Part shown: positions 23,442-31,944 of the stretch, piece by piece
Numbering within the stretch: position 1 is the stretch's first letter
How the letters are laid out: each line of letters starts with the position of its first letter
NCBI GenBank assembly: GCA_021636625.1
Contig: JAJWLX010000001.1
Location: forward strand, 62,001 to 126,000
Source: Prevotella sp.
GTDB taxonomy: Bacteria > Bacteroidota > Bacteroidia > Bacteroidales > Bacteroidaceae
Length of the DNA stretch: 64,000 nt
Direction: 5' to 3'
Position numbers and translations under genes: made by a program
Notes under the pieces: generated by a model
Seen by the model: only the letters and a program-made list of their open reading frames with translations
What the model was told of the DNA's origin: nothing
The model's database searches: none

Positions 23442-23528
23442 ATGGAACTATTATTGTTTATGGGATTTTTTGCTCTGCTTGCTGGTGCTTTTACCCTATG
23501 GGCTTATAATGATTATCGTAAAATGTAG
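23442..23528 (+). CDS. 28-residue single-span membrane peptide
   Basis: ATG at 23442, TAG at 23526. The product is MELLLFMGFFALLAGAFTLW followed by AYNDYRKM: one transmembrane helix with a short basic, Tyr-containing tail. It starts 3 bp after the stop of the preceding membrane protein, so it is probably translated from the same message. It is clearly related to the next small ORF (see 23578-23667). Below the usual gene-caller cut-off. Function unknown. Confidence 0.6.
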   Translation: MELLLFMGFFALLAGAFTLWAYNDYRKM

Positions 23529-23577
23529 GCTTAAGTGGGCTTCTTGTTTTTAATTATTTCTAAAAAGATAAAATAAT

Positions 23578-23667
23578 ATGGGTGTATTTCTTTTTTTAGG
23601 TGTTATAGCCTTATTTATGAGTCTTTTTGCATTGTGGGGAGTATATGATCTTCGAAAGAATGCATAA
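23578..23667 (+). CDS. 29-residue single-span membrane peptide, paralogue of the previous one
   Basis: ATG at 23578, TAA at 23665. The product is MGVFLFLGVIALFMSLFALW followed by GVYDLRKNA. Aligned with the peptide at 23442-23528 it shares the pattern LF-x-G-x-x-AL-x(5)-F-x-LW-x-x-YD/ND-x-RK. Two unrelated random frames would not align so closely, so both are likely real. Its 3' end overlaps the start region of pflA, implying translational coupling. Confidence 0.6.
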   Translation: MGVFLFLGVIALFMSLFALWGVYDLRKNA

Positions 23668-24391
23668 GGGTTTCGTTCACAGCATAGAGAGCTTTGGTTC
23701 TGTAGATGGACCAGGCATCCGATTTTTGATCTTTCTGCAAGGTTGTCCTATGCGCTGCCAGTTCTGCCACAACCCGGATTCCTGGAAGACGGGGGTAGGA
23801 AAAGAGTGGACTGCTGATGACCTTCTGGACAAGGCAGAGCGATTCAAGAGTTATTGGGGAGACAAGGGCGGTATTACCGTGAGTGGTGGAGAAGCCCTGA
23901 TGCAGATAGACTTTCTCATCGAACTCTTCGAGAAAGCCCATCAGCGAGGCATCAATACCTGTCTCGATACATCTGCCCAGCCTTTCAGAAGAGATGGAAA
24001 GATTTTTGAGAAATTCGAGCGTCTGATGGCCGTTACCGATACGGTTCTTCTGGATATCAAGCATATCAATGATGAAGAGCATCGCAAGTTGACGCTTCAT
24101 AGCAATAAGAACATACTCGATTGTGCCCGCTATCTCAGCGAAATTCACAAGCCGGTATGGATACGTCACGTCCTTATTCCAGGTATTACCGACAAGGATG
24201 AATACCTGGAAGAATTGCGCGATTTTCTCTCTACGCTCAGCAATATCCAGCGCGTAGATGTATTGCCTTATCATACGATGGGCATCTACAAATATGAGAA
24301 GCTGGGAATCCCTTATCCGCTAGATGGTATAGAACCTCCTGGCAGAGAACGTGTGGCTCATGCCGAATCTATATTGCAGAAGGCATTATAG
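23645..24391 (+). CDS. pflA: Pyruvate formate-lyase activating enzyme (radical SAM)
   Basis: About 248 residues from the ATG at 23645, which has GGGGAG five bases upstream; an ATG at 23660 (MHKGFVHSIES) is equally possible and fits the family N-terminus. PflA reduces SAM with a 4Fe-4S cluster and places the glycyl radical on PflB. The cluster motif is GCPMRCQFCHN (Cys-x3-Cys-x2-Cys), preceded by SFGSVDGPGIRF. A later GGEAL and the VWIRHVLIPGITD block are typical. It overlaps the 29-residue membrane peptide gene by about 20 bp. Unlike many species it is separated from pflB by a terminator, so it may be regulated separately. Confidence 0.95.
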   Translation: MIFERMHKGFVHSIESFGSVDGPGIRFLIFLQGCPMRCQFCHNPDSWKTGVGKEWTADDLLDKAERFKSYWGDKGGITVSGGEALMQIDFLIELFEKAHQRGINTCLDTSAQPFRRDGKIFEKFERLMAVTDTVLLDIKHINDEEHRKLTLHSNKNILDCARYLSEIHKPVWIRHVLIPGITDKDEYLEELRDFLSTLSNIQRVDVLPYHTMGIYKYEKLGIPYPLDGIEPPGRERVAHAESILQKAL

Positions 24392-24462
24392 ACCCGGCAG
24401 AGCGTATTTCTTATGATATGAAGTTGGGGCTGTCTTGTTCCGATGATTGCCTTATCGGGCAA

Positions 24463-24918
24463 TTACATTCCGAAGATTGCCTTATTATCATTATTATTAT
24501 GCAATGCTACCATAGTTGGGCTTGCCTTCGGGGTAGGCTCAACTATGTTTTCTTTATGGGTTTCTACAGAACTGATCAGCTGTGCCTTGATGATAGGCTT
24601 GCAGATATAGTCATTTACACCCATTTCATAGCAGTCATCGATGTTGTCCTTGTTGTTGAGCAGGGAAACCACAATGATAGCCATTTCTGATTTGTCGTAA
24701 GATGCTCTGACGTGCTTGATGACGTCCCAGCCGTTTACCTGGGGCATCATCAGGTCGAGCAGTATGATGTTGGGCTGGTAGCTATCAACCAGTTCGATAG
24801 CTTTAGCTCCACCATCCGCTTTCTGAATTTCAACGTCTAAGCCTTTCAGCATATCAGCAACTAATTCAATATTCTCGTGAATATCATCTACTACTAATAC
24901 TTTACATTTACTATTCAT
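24463..24918 (-). CDS. Stand-alone response regulator receiver
   Basis: Start at the ATG at 24918 (MNSKCKVLVVDD), 151 residues. A single CheY-like receiver with the acidic pocket Asp11-Asp12, phospho-acceptor Asp55 in LLDLMMPQVNGWD, the switch residue as Ser85 instead of Thr, and Lys107 in CKPI. No output domain; a 30-residue Asn/Pro-rich tail follows. No histidine kinase is nearby. It is the last gene of the polysaccharide-like block and is 24 bp from the dehydrogenase gene, so it probably signals to that system, perhaps to the TackOD1 protein. Just beyond the stop, in the same frame, the tail sequence NKAIFGM is nearly repeated (DKAIIGT). Confidence 0.88.
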   Translation of the reverse strand: MNSKCKVLVVDDIHENIELVADMLKGLDVEIQKADGGAKAIELVDSYQPNIILLDLMMPQVNGWDVIKHVRASYDKSEMAIIVVSLLNNKDNIDDCYEMGVNDYICKPIIKAQLISSVETHKENIVEPTPKASPTMVALHNNNDNKAIFGM

Positions 24919-24942
24919 TTCTCGCAATTCATTGCGACAATC

Positions 24943-26199
24943 CTAAGCCTTTACTTTATGGATTCCGTAGATATCACACACGAAACCCTTATCGGTGAGA
25001 ATCTTATTCATGTCTAGGTTATTAAATATTTTATGATTGGTACCGATGACTACGATTTCATACTTTTGATCGAGCACGGAAGGGTTGTCGGTAATCTTGA
25101 TTTCATATTCTTCTTTTACTTCTTCTGCGTCCACCAGTGGGTCGTAGAGGGTGGTTCTGTATCCTGTACCCAGAAGATTGATATACAGGTCGGCTACTTT
25201 GGTGTTACGGATGTCATCACTGTCTGGCTTGAACGAGAAGCCCAGGATGAGAACGTTGGTCTCTGCCGGAACGAAGTTTCTTACCTCGCTGGCCCTCTTG
25301 ATCTTTCCTGCCATCCATATTGCCATCTGCTCATTCACCTCGCGAGCCGTAGAGAGGAGGGATGGAACCACATCCACCTCCTGTGCCTTGTTGATGAGGT
25401 AGTAAGGATCTACAGCGATGCAGTGACCGCCCACCAGTCCTGGGGTAGCAGGCACGAAGTTCCATTTGGTACTAGCGGCAGCCGTAACGTCCTGGATGCT
25501 GATGCCCATCTTGTCGTATATCTTCTCCATTTCGTTGAAGAAGGCTATCTGTACGTCGCGCTGGCAGTTTTCCATCAGTTTGCAAGCCTCTGCCACCTTG
25601 ATGCTCTTTGCCTTGAAGGTACCATGGGTCAGTACGGAAGCGTAGAGCGAGTCGATGATCTCGGCTGCTTCGGGGGTAGAACCGCTGGTCACCTTCACGA
25701 TGTTCTCGATGGTATGTACGGTATCGCCCGGATTGATTCGTTCCGGAGAAAAGCCTACATAGAAGTCCTGGTTGAGCTTCAAGCCCGATGTTGCCTCGAG
25801 CAGTGGAGCGCATACTTCCTCAGTGAGCCCGGGATATACAGTCGATTCATATACCACAATATCGCCTTCTTTCAGGATGGCGCCTACGGTGCGGGTAGCA
25901 CATCTTACGCAACTGATGTCTGGCTTGTTCGACTTGTTGACAGGTGTAGGAACTGCGATGATATACACATTGCACTTCCTGAGGTTTTCTATGTCGCTAG
26001 TCAGTTTTAGTCCCTGAGCCAAGGCCTTCGATAGCATTTTGTTCTGATTCATCTGCGTCTGGGCAAGTCTGTTTACCTTTTTCGCATTGTTATCATAGCC
26101 CCATGTATCGTATTTCTTTGAGAATAAGCATGCTAGGGGGGTACCTACGTAGCCCAATCCTATCACTCCAACCTTAAACTCGTAAGGTTTGTTTATCAT
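24943..26199 (-). CDS. Nucleotide sugar dehydrogenase (UDP-HexNAc/ManNAc or UDP-Glc 6-dehydrogenase type)
   Basis: 418 residues. The enzyme oxidises C6 of a UDP-sugar twice with NAD+ to give a UDP-uronic acid. Rossmann GLGYVG (14-19), YESTVYPGLTEEV, GFSPERINPGD, and the catalytic cysteine Cys260 in GGHCIAVDPYYL are all present. GGHCI-x-VDP is typical of the VipA/TviB/WecC branch acting on N-acetylated hexosamines rather than of UDP-glucose dehydrogenases, so UDP-GlcNAc or UDP-ManNAc is the likelier substrate. Downstream of the GT2 gene by 93 bp; it would supply acidic sugar for the synthase. Confidence 0.93.
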   Translation of the reverse strand: MINKPYEFKVGVIGLGYVGTPLACLFSKKYDTWGYDNNAKKVNRLAQTQMNQNKMLSKALAQGLKLTSDIENLRKCNVYIIAVPTPVNKSNKPDISCVRCATRTVGAILKEGDIVVYESTVYPGLTEEVCAPLLEATSGLKLNQDFYVGFSPERINPGDTVHTIENIVKVTSGSTPEAAEIIDSLYASVLTHGTFKAKSIKVAEACKLMENCQRDVQIAFFNEMEKIYDKMGISIQDVTAAASTKWNFVPATPGLVGGHCIAVDPYYLINKAQEVDVVPSLLSTAREVNEQMAIWMAGKIKRASEVRNFVPAETNVLILGFSFKPDSDDIRNTKVADLYINLLGTGYRTTLYDPLVDAEEVKEEYEIKITDNPSVLDQKYEIVVIGTNHKIFNNLDMNKILTDKGFVCDIYGIHKVKA

Positions 26200-26292
26200 A
26201 TATCTATATTGTTTTAATTATTATTACTATTTCTTACTTATCCTGTTGCCTTTCGGCAAGGTACAGTGTTCTTTGCAATCCTATGGGTTGCC

Positions 26293-27609
26293 TTAGATTC
26301 CTTCCAGCTGTGCGTAGCGCGATGTCTTCTTCGGGTTCCACTCATCCTTGTAAGAGGTGTGGAAGAACAGTTCCTGAAGGTGTGCCTCCAGTCGGGCAAA
26401 GCGCAGGAAGTAGCCAGTGTATGGCGACATAAGTGGCATGAACCGATAGAGGAACCAGGCGGTTTTCTTTCTTTCCGTTACCAGCAGCACCAGGATGAAT
26501 GCCAGCTGCGACAGGCATACACGGATGAAGTAGCCCAGCAGCAGCACATCCACGATGTGGGTGTTGAAGGTGATGGCAAGCTGAATCATATATCCCAGCC
26601 ACAGGAAGTTGAATACGCAGTCGAACACCACGCTTTCCATATTCGACAACCAGTTGAGGATGCTCCAGTTCTTGGTAGGCAGCAGGATGTCGATGTGCTT
26701 GCGCAGGCGGAATCTCACGAGCGATCTCGACCATCTGATGCGCTGGTGATACAGTTTGTACCATTTGGTTGGCACATTGGTCATGCAGATGGCATCTTCG
26801 GCGAATTTCACCTTATAGCCTGCCTTGCGGATCTTCTGCGTGATATCACCGTCGAGTCCCGGACCGATGTCCCAGTATCCCACTTCCTTCAGTGTCTTGC
26901 GCTCGAAAGCGCCGAAGGCACCCGAGATGATGTGGTAGATACCCAGGGCGCTGGTTATGGTACGACCCACCTGTATTCGCTTCAGGTATTCGAAAGCTTG
27001 GAGCGATGAGCAGATCGTCTCCTTGTAGTTTCTCACCTCGATGCATCCTCCCACGGCTTTCACCTCACTGTCGAGATAGAAGGGCAGGAGTACCTTTTCC
27101 AGTGCATCCCGGTCGAGCGACGAGTCGGCGTCGAGGCTTACGATGTATTTTCCCCTTGCCATGTTTGCTCCATAGTTGGTGGCTGCCGCCTTGCCGCCAC
27201 GGGTCTCCAATCTCAGGTAGTGCGTGATGAGTCCCGCACGGTAGAGGTCGGTGCATATCAGCTTGGTGTCGTCGTCGCTACCGTCATCCACCACGATGAT
27301 TTCGTAGTGCCGGTAGGTCTGTTCGTTCAGCGACTTCACCATCTTGTAGATGTTCTTGCCTTCGTTCTTACCCGGCACCAGGATGCTGATGAGCGGGTTT
27401 TCTCTATAGAGATAGAATCGGGCAAGCTCCTTTTCCTTGTATCTCTTGTTTCGACTCATCAACTGGTAGAAGATCACCAGATACTCCAGCAGGTAGTATC
27501 TCGGTATCTCAATGAAGAAGAGGAACCAGTAGGTGTTGGCGATGCTCGTAAACGAGAGCGTGGCAATCCAGTCCCAGAATCGGTTGATTGTATCTGCTAT
27601 ACTAAACAT
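26293..27609 (-). CDS. Processive family 2 glycosyltransferase (synthase type)
   Basis: 438 residues. A membrane segment near residues 24-50, a GT2 core, then several C-terminal helices: the layout of cellulose, hyaluronan and PNAG synthases, which polymerise and export a chain in one step. Core motifs: PGKNEGKNI, VVDDGSDDDT (108-109 Asp-Asp), SLDADSSLD (DxD, 160-162), GLDGD (catalytic base region, 251-255) and QRIRW (289-293, the Q/RxxRW product-binding motif). No PilZ domain. It starts 22 bp after the TackOD1 gene. The donor may be the UDP-uronate made next door. Confidence 0.93.
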   Translation of the reverse strand: MFSIADTINRFWDWIATLSFTSIANTYWFLFFIEIPRYYLLEYLVIFYQLMSRNKRYKEKELARFYLYRENPLISILVPGKNEGKNIYKMVKSLNEQTYRHYEIIVVDDGSDDDTKLICTDLYRAGLITHYLRLETRGGKAAATNYGANMARGKYIVSLDADSSLDRDALEKVLLPFYLDSEVKAVGGCIEVRNYKETICSSLQAFEYLKRIQVGRTITSALGIYHIISGAFGAFERKTLKEVGYWDIGPGLDGDITQKIRKAGYKVKFAEDAICMTNVPTKWYKLYHQRIRWSRSLVRFRLRKHIDILLPTKNWSILNWLSNMESVVFDCVFNFLWLGYMIQLAITFNTHIVDVLLLGYFIRVCLSQLAFILVLLVTERKKTAWFLYRFMPLMSPYTGYFLRFARLEAHLQELFFHTSYKDEWNPKKTSRYAQLEGI

Positions 27610-27631
27610 ATCTTCAGTTTCCTTTCTTCTC

Positions 27632-29242
27632 TTATCTTAGTACGGTGAGCGCCAGGATGGCGATGAGGACGAGGATTCCGGCGATGGCAACGAGTGCTCC
27701 CACCAGTTCCTTATAGAGTTTCACTCTCTTCAGCGTCTTGTCGGTTTCGTCTTCTTCCGGAGCGATGTCGAGTCGTTCTTCCTGCGTCTTCACGGTTTCT
27801 TCGTCTGTCATCGGATTCTCCGAATAGGTGCAGTAGTCGTCTGGAGTCAGCTCTATGAAGTTCATCTTGTCGAAGAAATCATCATATTCTCCACTCATTC
27901 CCTTATGCTTGGTGTTGAGTACGCAGCAGATAATCTGGTCGGGGTCTATCATATTGGCTACCTTTCGGATAGCCTTCGACATCTCCCTGCTCAGGTGCTG
28001 GTGTGCCTCATTCTCTGATTTCTCGTCAAATGCCGTATAGGTAACGTAGAAGATGTTGTTGTTGTACGATACCTTGTGGCTGTTGAAGATTCGGCAGAAC
28101 TTAGCCTGCAGGGTTTCCTTGATCTTGACAGTTTCCTGATTGGTGTCGAGAATCCAGATTTTGCCTACGATGACCGATACCTGGTCGTCGCGGTAGGTTT
28201 CCAGAAGCTGGCGGCGCAGACGGTTCTGCAGCAGACTATACTCCATGTAGTTATCGTAAGTATTAGTCATGTTGCTGAAGAGCAGACCGCTCTGGGGCAG
28301 CATACGGATACCTTCTTCTGTTATCTCATAATCCACCACATTACGTGGAACCAGTGCATTGACCGGGAAGGTACTCTCACAATAGCAGCAGGTTGCCTTG
28401 GTGACTGGCGTGGTAAACGAGTTCTCGCAGTCGTTGCAGGAATAGATCACCGCTGGTCGGTCGTAATCCACGCCGATGTGTCTCAGTCTCTTGTGGCACT
28501 TCGGACAGATGAGCATACCACCCACATTGTATGCACTTTCCGGTGACACGTTGGCACAGGAAAAGTGGTGGATGATGTTCTGAATCTTCAGATTCGAACT
28601 TCCGCACTTCGGGCAGCACTCCGTGTATAGCAGGTGACTGTGGTTGCACTTCGGGCAGAGATGTTCCTTGATGAGGTATTTGTGCTTGCGCAGTGCGCCA
28701 TATTCTTCCATCATATCAATGAAGGCGAACATCTCGTTAAGATGAAACAGGCTCATGCTGTGGTAGTGTTCGAAGATAGGATTGATGTATCCCAATGACG
28801 ATTTCTCCAGAAGTCTGTGAGTCAGAATTCTCTGGTCTCTGGAGAGCAGATACCTCAGGATGTTGGAGAAGAGCTGGTTGGGCTGAGTTGGGCGAGCCAC
28901 CTCCTGCTTGATGCCATATTTCTCCTTGGCAGCCTTGATCTTGTCAATGATCTCATATACTTTCTCATTGCTCATATCGCTGACATAGGCATCAACGATG
29001 TAGTCAATGATCTGCTCCTTGCCGGATACCGCCATATTGACGAATATCGGTTTGTAGCTGCATTTGTACGATAGGATAGGGCTCGCTCCAAACAGAATAG
29101 CATGGAACGCTCGCTCACTCTTCGTATTGATATATATGCAATCGAAGTAGTCGGACTGGATATCTGGTATTGAGTCTATATCGACGTAGCTGTCGATGGT
29201 GAGCACCATGTCTCCACGTTTGTTTCTTTTTAGTCCAATCAT
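27632..29242 (-). CDS. TackOD1-type metal-binding protein with C-terminal membrane anchor
   Basis: 536 residues, in three parts. Residues 1-110 look like a degenerate receiver-like domain (VLTIDSYVD, FDCIYINT, YKPIFVNM). Residues 190-295 are a cysteine-rich region with four CxxC-type knuckles: CPKC (196-199), CCPKC (209-213), CPKC (246-249) and CNDC/CCYC (269-288), with conserved histidines, fitting the TackOD1 output domain. The C-terminus ends in one hydrophobic helix (about 511-535). TackOD1 proteins are known from gene neighbourhoods of exopolysaccharide synthases in proteobacteria and archaea; their biochemical role is not established. Thirteen bp after the HlyD gene. Domain name recalled, not searched. 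Confidence 0.72.
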   Translation of the reverse strand: MIGLKRNKRGDMVLTIDSYVDIDSIPDIQSDYFDCIYINTKSERAFHAILFGASPILSYKCSYKPIFVNMAVSGKEQIIDYIVDAYVSDMSNEKVYEIIDKIKAAKEKYGIKQEVARPTQPNQLFSNILRYLLSRDQRILTHRLLEKSSLGYINPIFEHYHSMSLFHLNEMFAFIDMMEEYGALRKHKYLIKEHLCPKCNHSHLLYTECCPKCGSSNLKIQNIIHHFSCANVSPESAYNVGGMLICPKCHKRLRHIGVDYDRPAVIYSCNDCENSFTTPVTKATCCYCESTFPVNALVPRNVVDYEITEEGIRMLPQSGLLFSNMTNTYDNYMEYSLLQNRLRRQLLETYRDDQVSVIVGKIWILDTNQETVKIKETLQAKFCRIFNSHKVSYNNNIFYVTYTAFDEKSENEAHQHLSREMSKAIRKVANMIDPDQIICCVLNTKHKGMSGEYDDFFDKMNFIELTPDDYCTYSENPMTDEETVKTQEERLDIAPEEDETDKTLKRVKLYKELVGALVAIAGILVLIAILALTVLR

Positions 29243-29255
29243 TTCTTCTGGTTCT

Positions 29256-30425
29256 TTACTTTGATTTGTCGGTCGAAATCAGCTTCGAACTTCTTACGAC
29301 ATTTTGATTCTTATCCACTGGGATGGTGTACATCGGCAGTGGTTTTGGATCGAGCATAGCGCTGATCTTGTTGATTCTCACTCTCACTGGCAGCTTGTTG
29401 CTCATCACCCATGCCGGAACTCTCTGGTTAGGGTTCAGGGTGAACACGGCAACCACTGCATTGGCATCATGCGAAAAGTTACTCTGCAGATGCTTCGGAA
29501 TTTCCTCTACTCTCAGACCCACCATCTGTAGCTTGGCTTTCAGCTCCAGATCCTTGTTGATGATGATGTCTGCATAGTCAGGACTCTCCATATACTTCAC
29601 CTTGTCGTTGGGTACGTAGGTGATTACTCCCAGATGGCATGCAGCGTAGTCGGTATGCTGGATGGTCATGACTTCCTGGCTCTTGAATACCAGCGTCCTG
29701 TCGCTTACATTGATTTTGGTGATATAGGCATCGGCTGGAGCGCAGCAGTAGTGTATCAGCCCTTGGCTGTAGATGCTCGTGTTGCTGGAGTAGGGCATAT
29801 CCGCATTGTTGGTGGCAGCACCTCTTCTAGCCATGAAGTTATAGGTGGTATTCTTTGCCCTGGCGTAGATTTCCACCTTGTTTGCCTGCTTTCTGAGTTC
29901 TTCTTCCACTTCGGCAATCTCTGCATCCAGGGCATTGCGCTTGGTGTTGTCGGTGAGTCCGTAATAGATATCCGAACTCTCTGAAGCCTTCTGCTTTTTC
30001 AGTTCTGCCAGACGGGTACGGAGCACAGGAATCTCTTCTTTTGCCAGCTGTGCCTGTACCTCCATATCATGCGTTTCCTTTACAGCCGAAGGCAGGATGT
30101 TGGGGTCATACTGGTTCACGATGTTTCCCAGCAGCACGTATGAGTAGAGGGTGTCACCCTTGTGTACCACCTCGCCTATTTCCTTGTTCACCTTCAGAAT
30201 GTAGATGTCGTCAACTGCTGAAATCGGGTTCTCATCGATGGTGATGTATCCGTCGTAGATGACCCATATCATTCTTGTGATGATATAGTATGCCGCCAGT
30301 AAGATGACAAGCAGGAAGATCAGCGCGAAGATAACCTGCTGTCTTGCCAGTCGGTGGCTCTGCGACTTGAGCATGTCTGACATTGCCTGTTCCTGCGGCG
30401 TGCTATTAAATTGAAACTCATTCAT
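29256..30425 (-). CDS. HlyD family periplasmic adaptor subunit
   Basis: 389 residues. One N-terminal transmembrane helix (about 31-51), then the membrane-fusion layout: a lipoyl-like half (IGEVVHKGDTLYSYV), a long helical hairpin (about 115-195, rich in Glu, Lys and Leu), the second lipoyl half (CAPADAYITKINVSD) and a beta-barrel part with an insertion. Such adaptors link an inner-membrane pump or synthase to a TolC channel. Its start overlaps the TolC gene's stop by 4 bp (ATGA type). No ABC ATPase or MFS pump gene is present, so the natural inner-membrane partner is the GT2 synthase. Confidence 0.9.
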   Translation of the reverse strand: MNEFQFNSTPQEQAMSDMLKSQSHRLARQQVIFALIFLLVILLAAYYIITRMIWVIYDGYITIDENPISAVDDIYILKVNKEIGEVVHKGDTLYSYVLLGNIVNQYDPNILPSAVKETHDMEVQAQLAKEEIPVLRTRLAELKKQKASESSDIYYGLTDNTKRNALDAEIAEVEEELRKQANKVEIYARAKNTTYNFMARRGAATNNADMPYSSNTSIYSQGLIHYCCAPADAYITKINVSDRTLVFKSQEVMTIQHTDYAACHLGVITYVPNDKVKYMESPDYADIIINKDLELKAKLQMVGLRVEEIPKHLQSNFSHDANAVVAVFTLNPNQRVPAWVMSNKLPVRVRINKISAMLDPKPLPMYTIPVDKNQNVVRSSKLISTDKSK

Positions 30426-31834
30426 AGTTCTATTTCCCTGAAAATAGTATTGTTGTTGTAGATGCTGACTGCCTTCTCGATATTGATGATGGCAAGTCCG
30501 CGGTTTAACATCAGCTTATACATTCTCTCCATGCTTTCGAGGAATCCCGTATATTCGTCCATTCGCATCAGGTAGTTGTACCCCTGCTTCTGGTTCTTGT
30601 AGGCAAATCTTCTCATATCGATGTATTTGCCGGTCTGTTCTATATGGAACGCCTCGGTGGCGATGGCTTGGTTCAAATTTTCTATTCTCTTCAGCAGGAT
30701 GCCTACCGACTGCTTGATTTCCTTGACATCGGTGCTTCTGCTGCTTCTGATGATTTCCTTTTCCGTTTCGAGAGCCTTGCGCTTGCGTGGGTTCTCGTTG
30801 TAGATCGGGATAGTGAACCGCACTCCGATATCACCGTTGTTGCTTATCTTGTTGTTGCTTTGCCAGTAGGATGACCATCTGGCGAAAGGCGTGATTCTTG
30901 TCGTCGATAAGTAATTAGCCAACTTGCTGTCGTTGTCGGCAATCTGTTCCTTTACCATCACGATTCTTGCGTCGATGCTTTCCTCGTCGATGTGGCGCCA
31001 GAGTGCCGTTGTATCTACCACTATCCGGGTTGGCTTCATGCGGTAGATAGGTTTATTGGAGATGTCGCGGTCGGAGCAGAGGATGGAGATATCGTATTCT
31101 GCTGCCAGTTTTTCGTTCATCACCTTCAGCATTTTGTCGTTGCTGATTCGGTCTTTCTCCAGCATGTATTGGTATGCCTCGTTCATGATGTCGAGGTTGT
31201 CCAGTCGGTGAGCGATAATCGTACCGATGTAGAAGTTATATTGTTCGGTCAGCTCTTCAGCTGCCTTTTCATAGATGTCTGCAGTCATTCTCTTCTTGCT
31301 TTGCAGCCTGGAGAGTTCGTTAGCCAAAGCTACTTTGGCTTTCTTTTCCTTGCCCTGGTAGAACTTGCTGTTGATGATGTTCCATCCCAGTTCTGCCTGG
31401 GTCTTTACCTTGTATTTGGATACCTGGTCTTCGTTGTCGTTGTCGGCATCGAAGTAGGCATCGGGTCTGGCATATACCTGTCCGGTTACTTCCAGTCCGT
31501 GGTGTCTTGCTATTGCCAGTTGCTCGTGGGCAGTCTTAGACCAGTAGAGCGAGTCGTTGTTTCTGATGTCAGCCGTATGCTGACTGTTGAGTCCCAGGTT
31601 GATGACCGGGGATTTTACCCAGATAGGGTGGTTGAGTAGGGTATCGAGTTGTGCGAAGCGATTCTTGAAGTGCTTGAGTACATTTTCATTTTTCAGATTT
31701 TCATATACGAGCATTTTCGGGCTGAATGCTTTTTTCAGGGTCTTTTGCTTCAGATTTTGAGCCATAACACCCCTTCCTCCGATAGTTATCAGAAGAACAG
31801 CAGTAGTGTATAGTATCAATTTTCGCTTCATCAT
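30422..31834 (-). CDS. TolC family outer-membrane efflux protein
   Basis: 470 residues with a signal peptide (KRKLILYTTAVLLITIGGRG, cleavage near VMAQ). The mature part is almost entirely long helices with the TolC pattern, including INLGLNSQHT, VTGQVYARPDAYFD, an ARWSSYW/ISNNGDIGVRFTIPIYNENPRKRKALE segment (typical of G-x-x-x-x-PI-F/Y) and a final helical hairpin. Such trimers form the outer-membrane and periplasmic tunnel of tripartite exporters. Start at 31834 or the next ATG (MKRK). Four-base overlap with the HlyD gene. A large hairpin lies in the 110-bp gap before it. Confidence 0.88.
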   Translation of the reverse strand: MMKRKLILYTTAVLLITIGGRGVMAQNLKQKTLKKAFSPKMLVYENLKNENVLKHFKNRFAQLDTLLNHPIWVKSPVINLGLNSQHTADIRNNDSLYWSKTAHEQLAIARHHGLEVTGQVYARPDAYFDADNDNEDQVSKYKVKTQAELGWNIINSKFYQGKEKKAKVALANELSRLQSKKRMTADIYEKAAEELTEQYNFYIGTIIAHRLDNLDIMNEAYQYMLEKDRISNDKMLKVMNEKLAAEYDISILCSDRDISNKPIYRMKPTRIVVDTTALWRHIDEESIDARIVMVKEQIADNDSKLANYLSTTRITPFARWSSYWQSNNKISNNGDIGVRFTIPIYNENPRKRKALETEKEIIRSSRSTDVKEIKQSVGILLKRIENLNQAIATEAFHIEQTGKYIDMRRFAYKNQKQGYNYLMRMDEYTGFLESMERMYKLMLNRGLAIINIEKAVSIYNNNTIFREIEL

Positions 31835-31848
31835 TCTCTTAGTTTAAA

Positions 31849-31894
31849 CACTATGAATGCAGCCGCAAGCTGTTGCAGCTGCATTCATCTAGTG
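31849..31894 (-). promoter_or_regulatory. Hairpin in the gap before the tolC-like gene
   Basis: ATGAATGCAGC (31853-31863) and GCTGCATTCAT (31878-31888) form an 11-bp stem, extended by CACTA/TAGTG at the ends. It lacks a long U-run on the minus strand, so it could be a weak terminator, an attenuator or an mRNA-stabilising structure between the surface lipoprotein gene and the export genes. Confidence 0.6.
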
Positions 31895-31944
31895 TCTTTT
31901 GTATTCTATATGTTCTATGGAGTTTTCCTAACTGCAGTTAGGCA

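Noticed and set aside
24418..24690. Plus-strand open frame opposite the receiver gene
   Set aside because: Overlaps the receiver's coding region and shows no family pattern.
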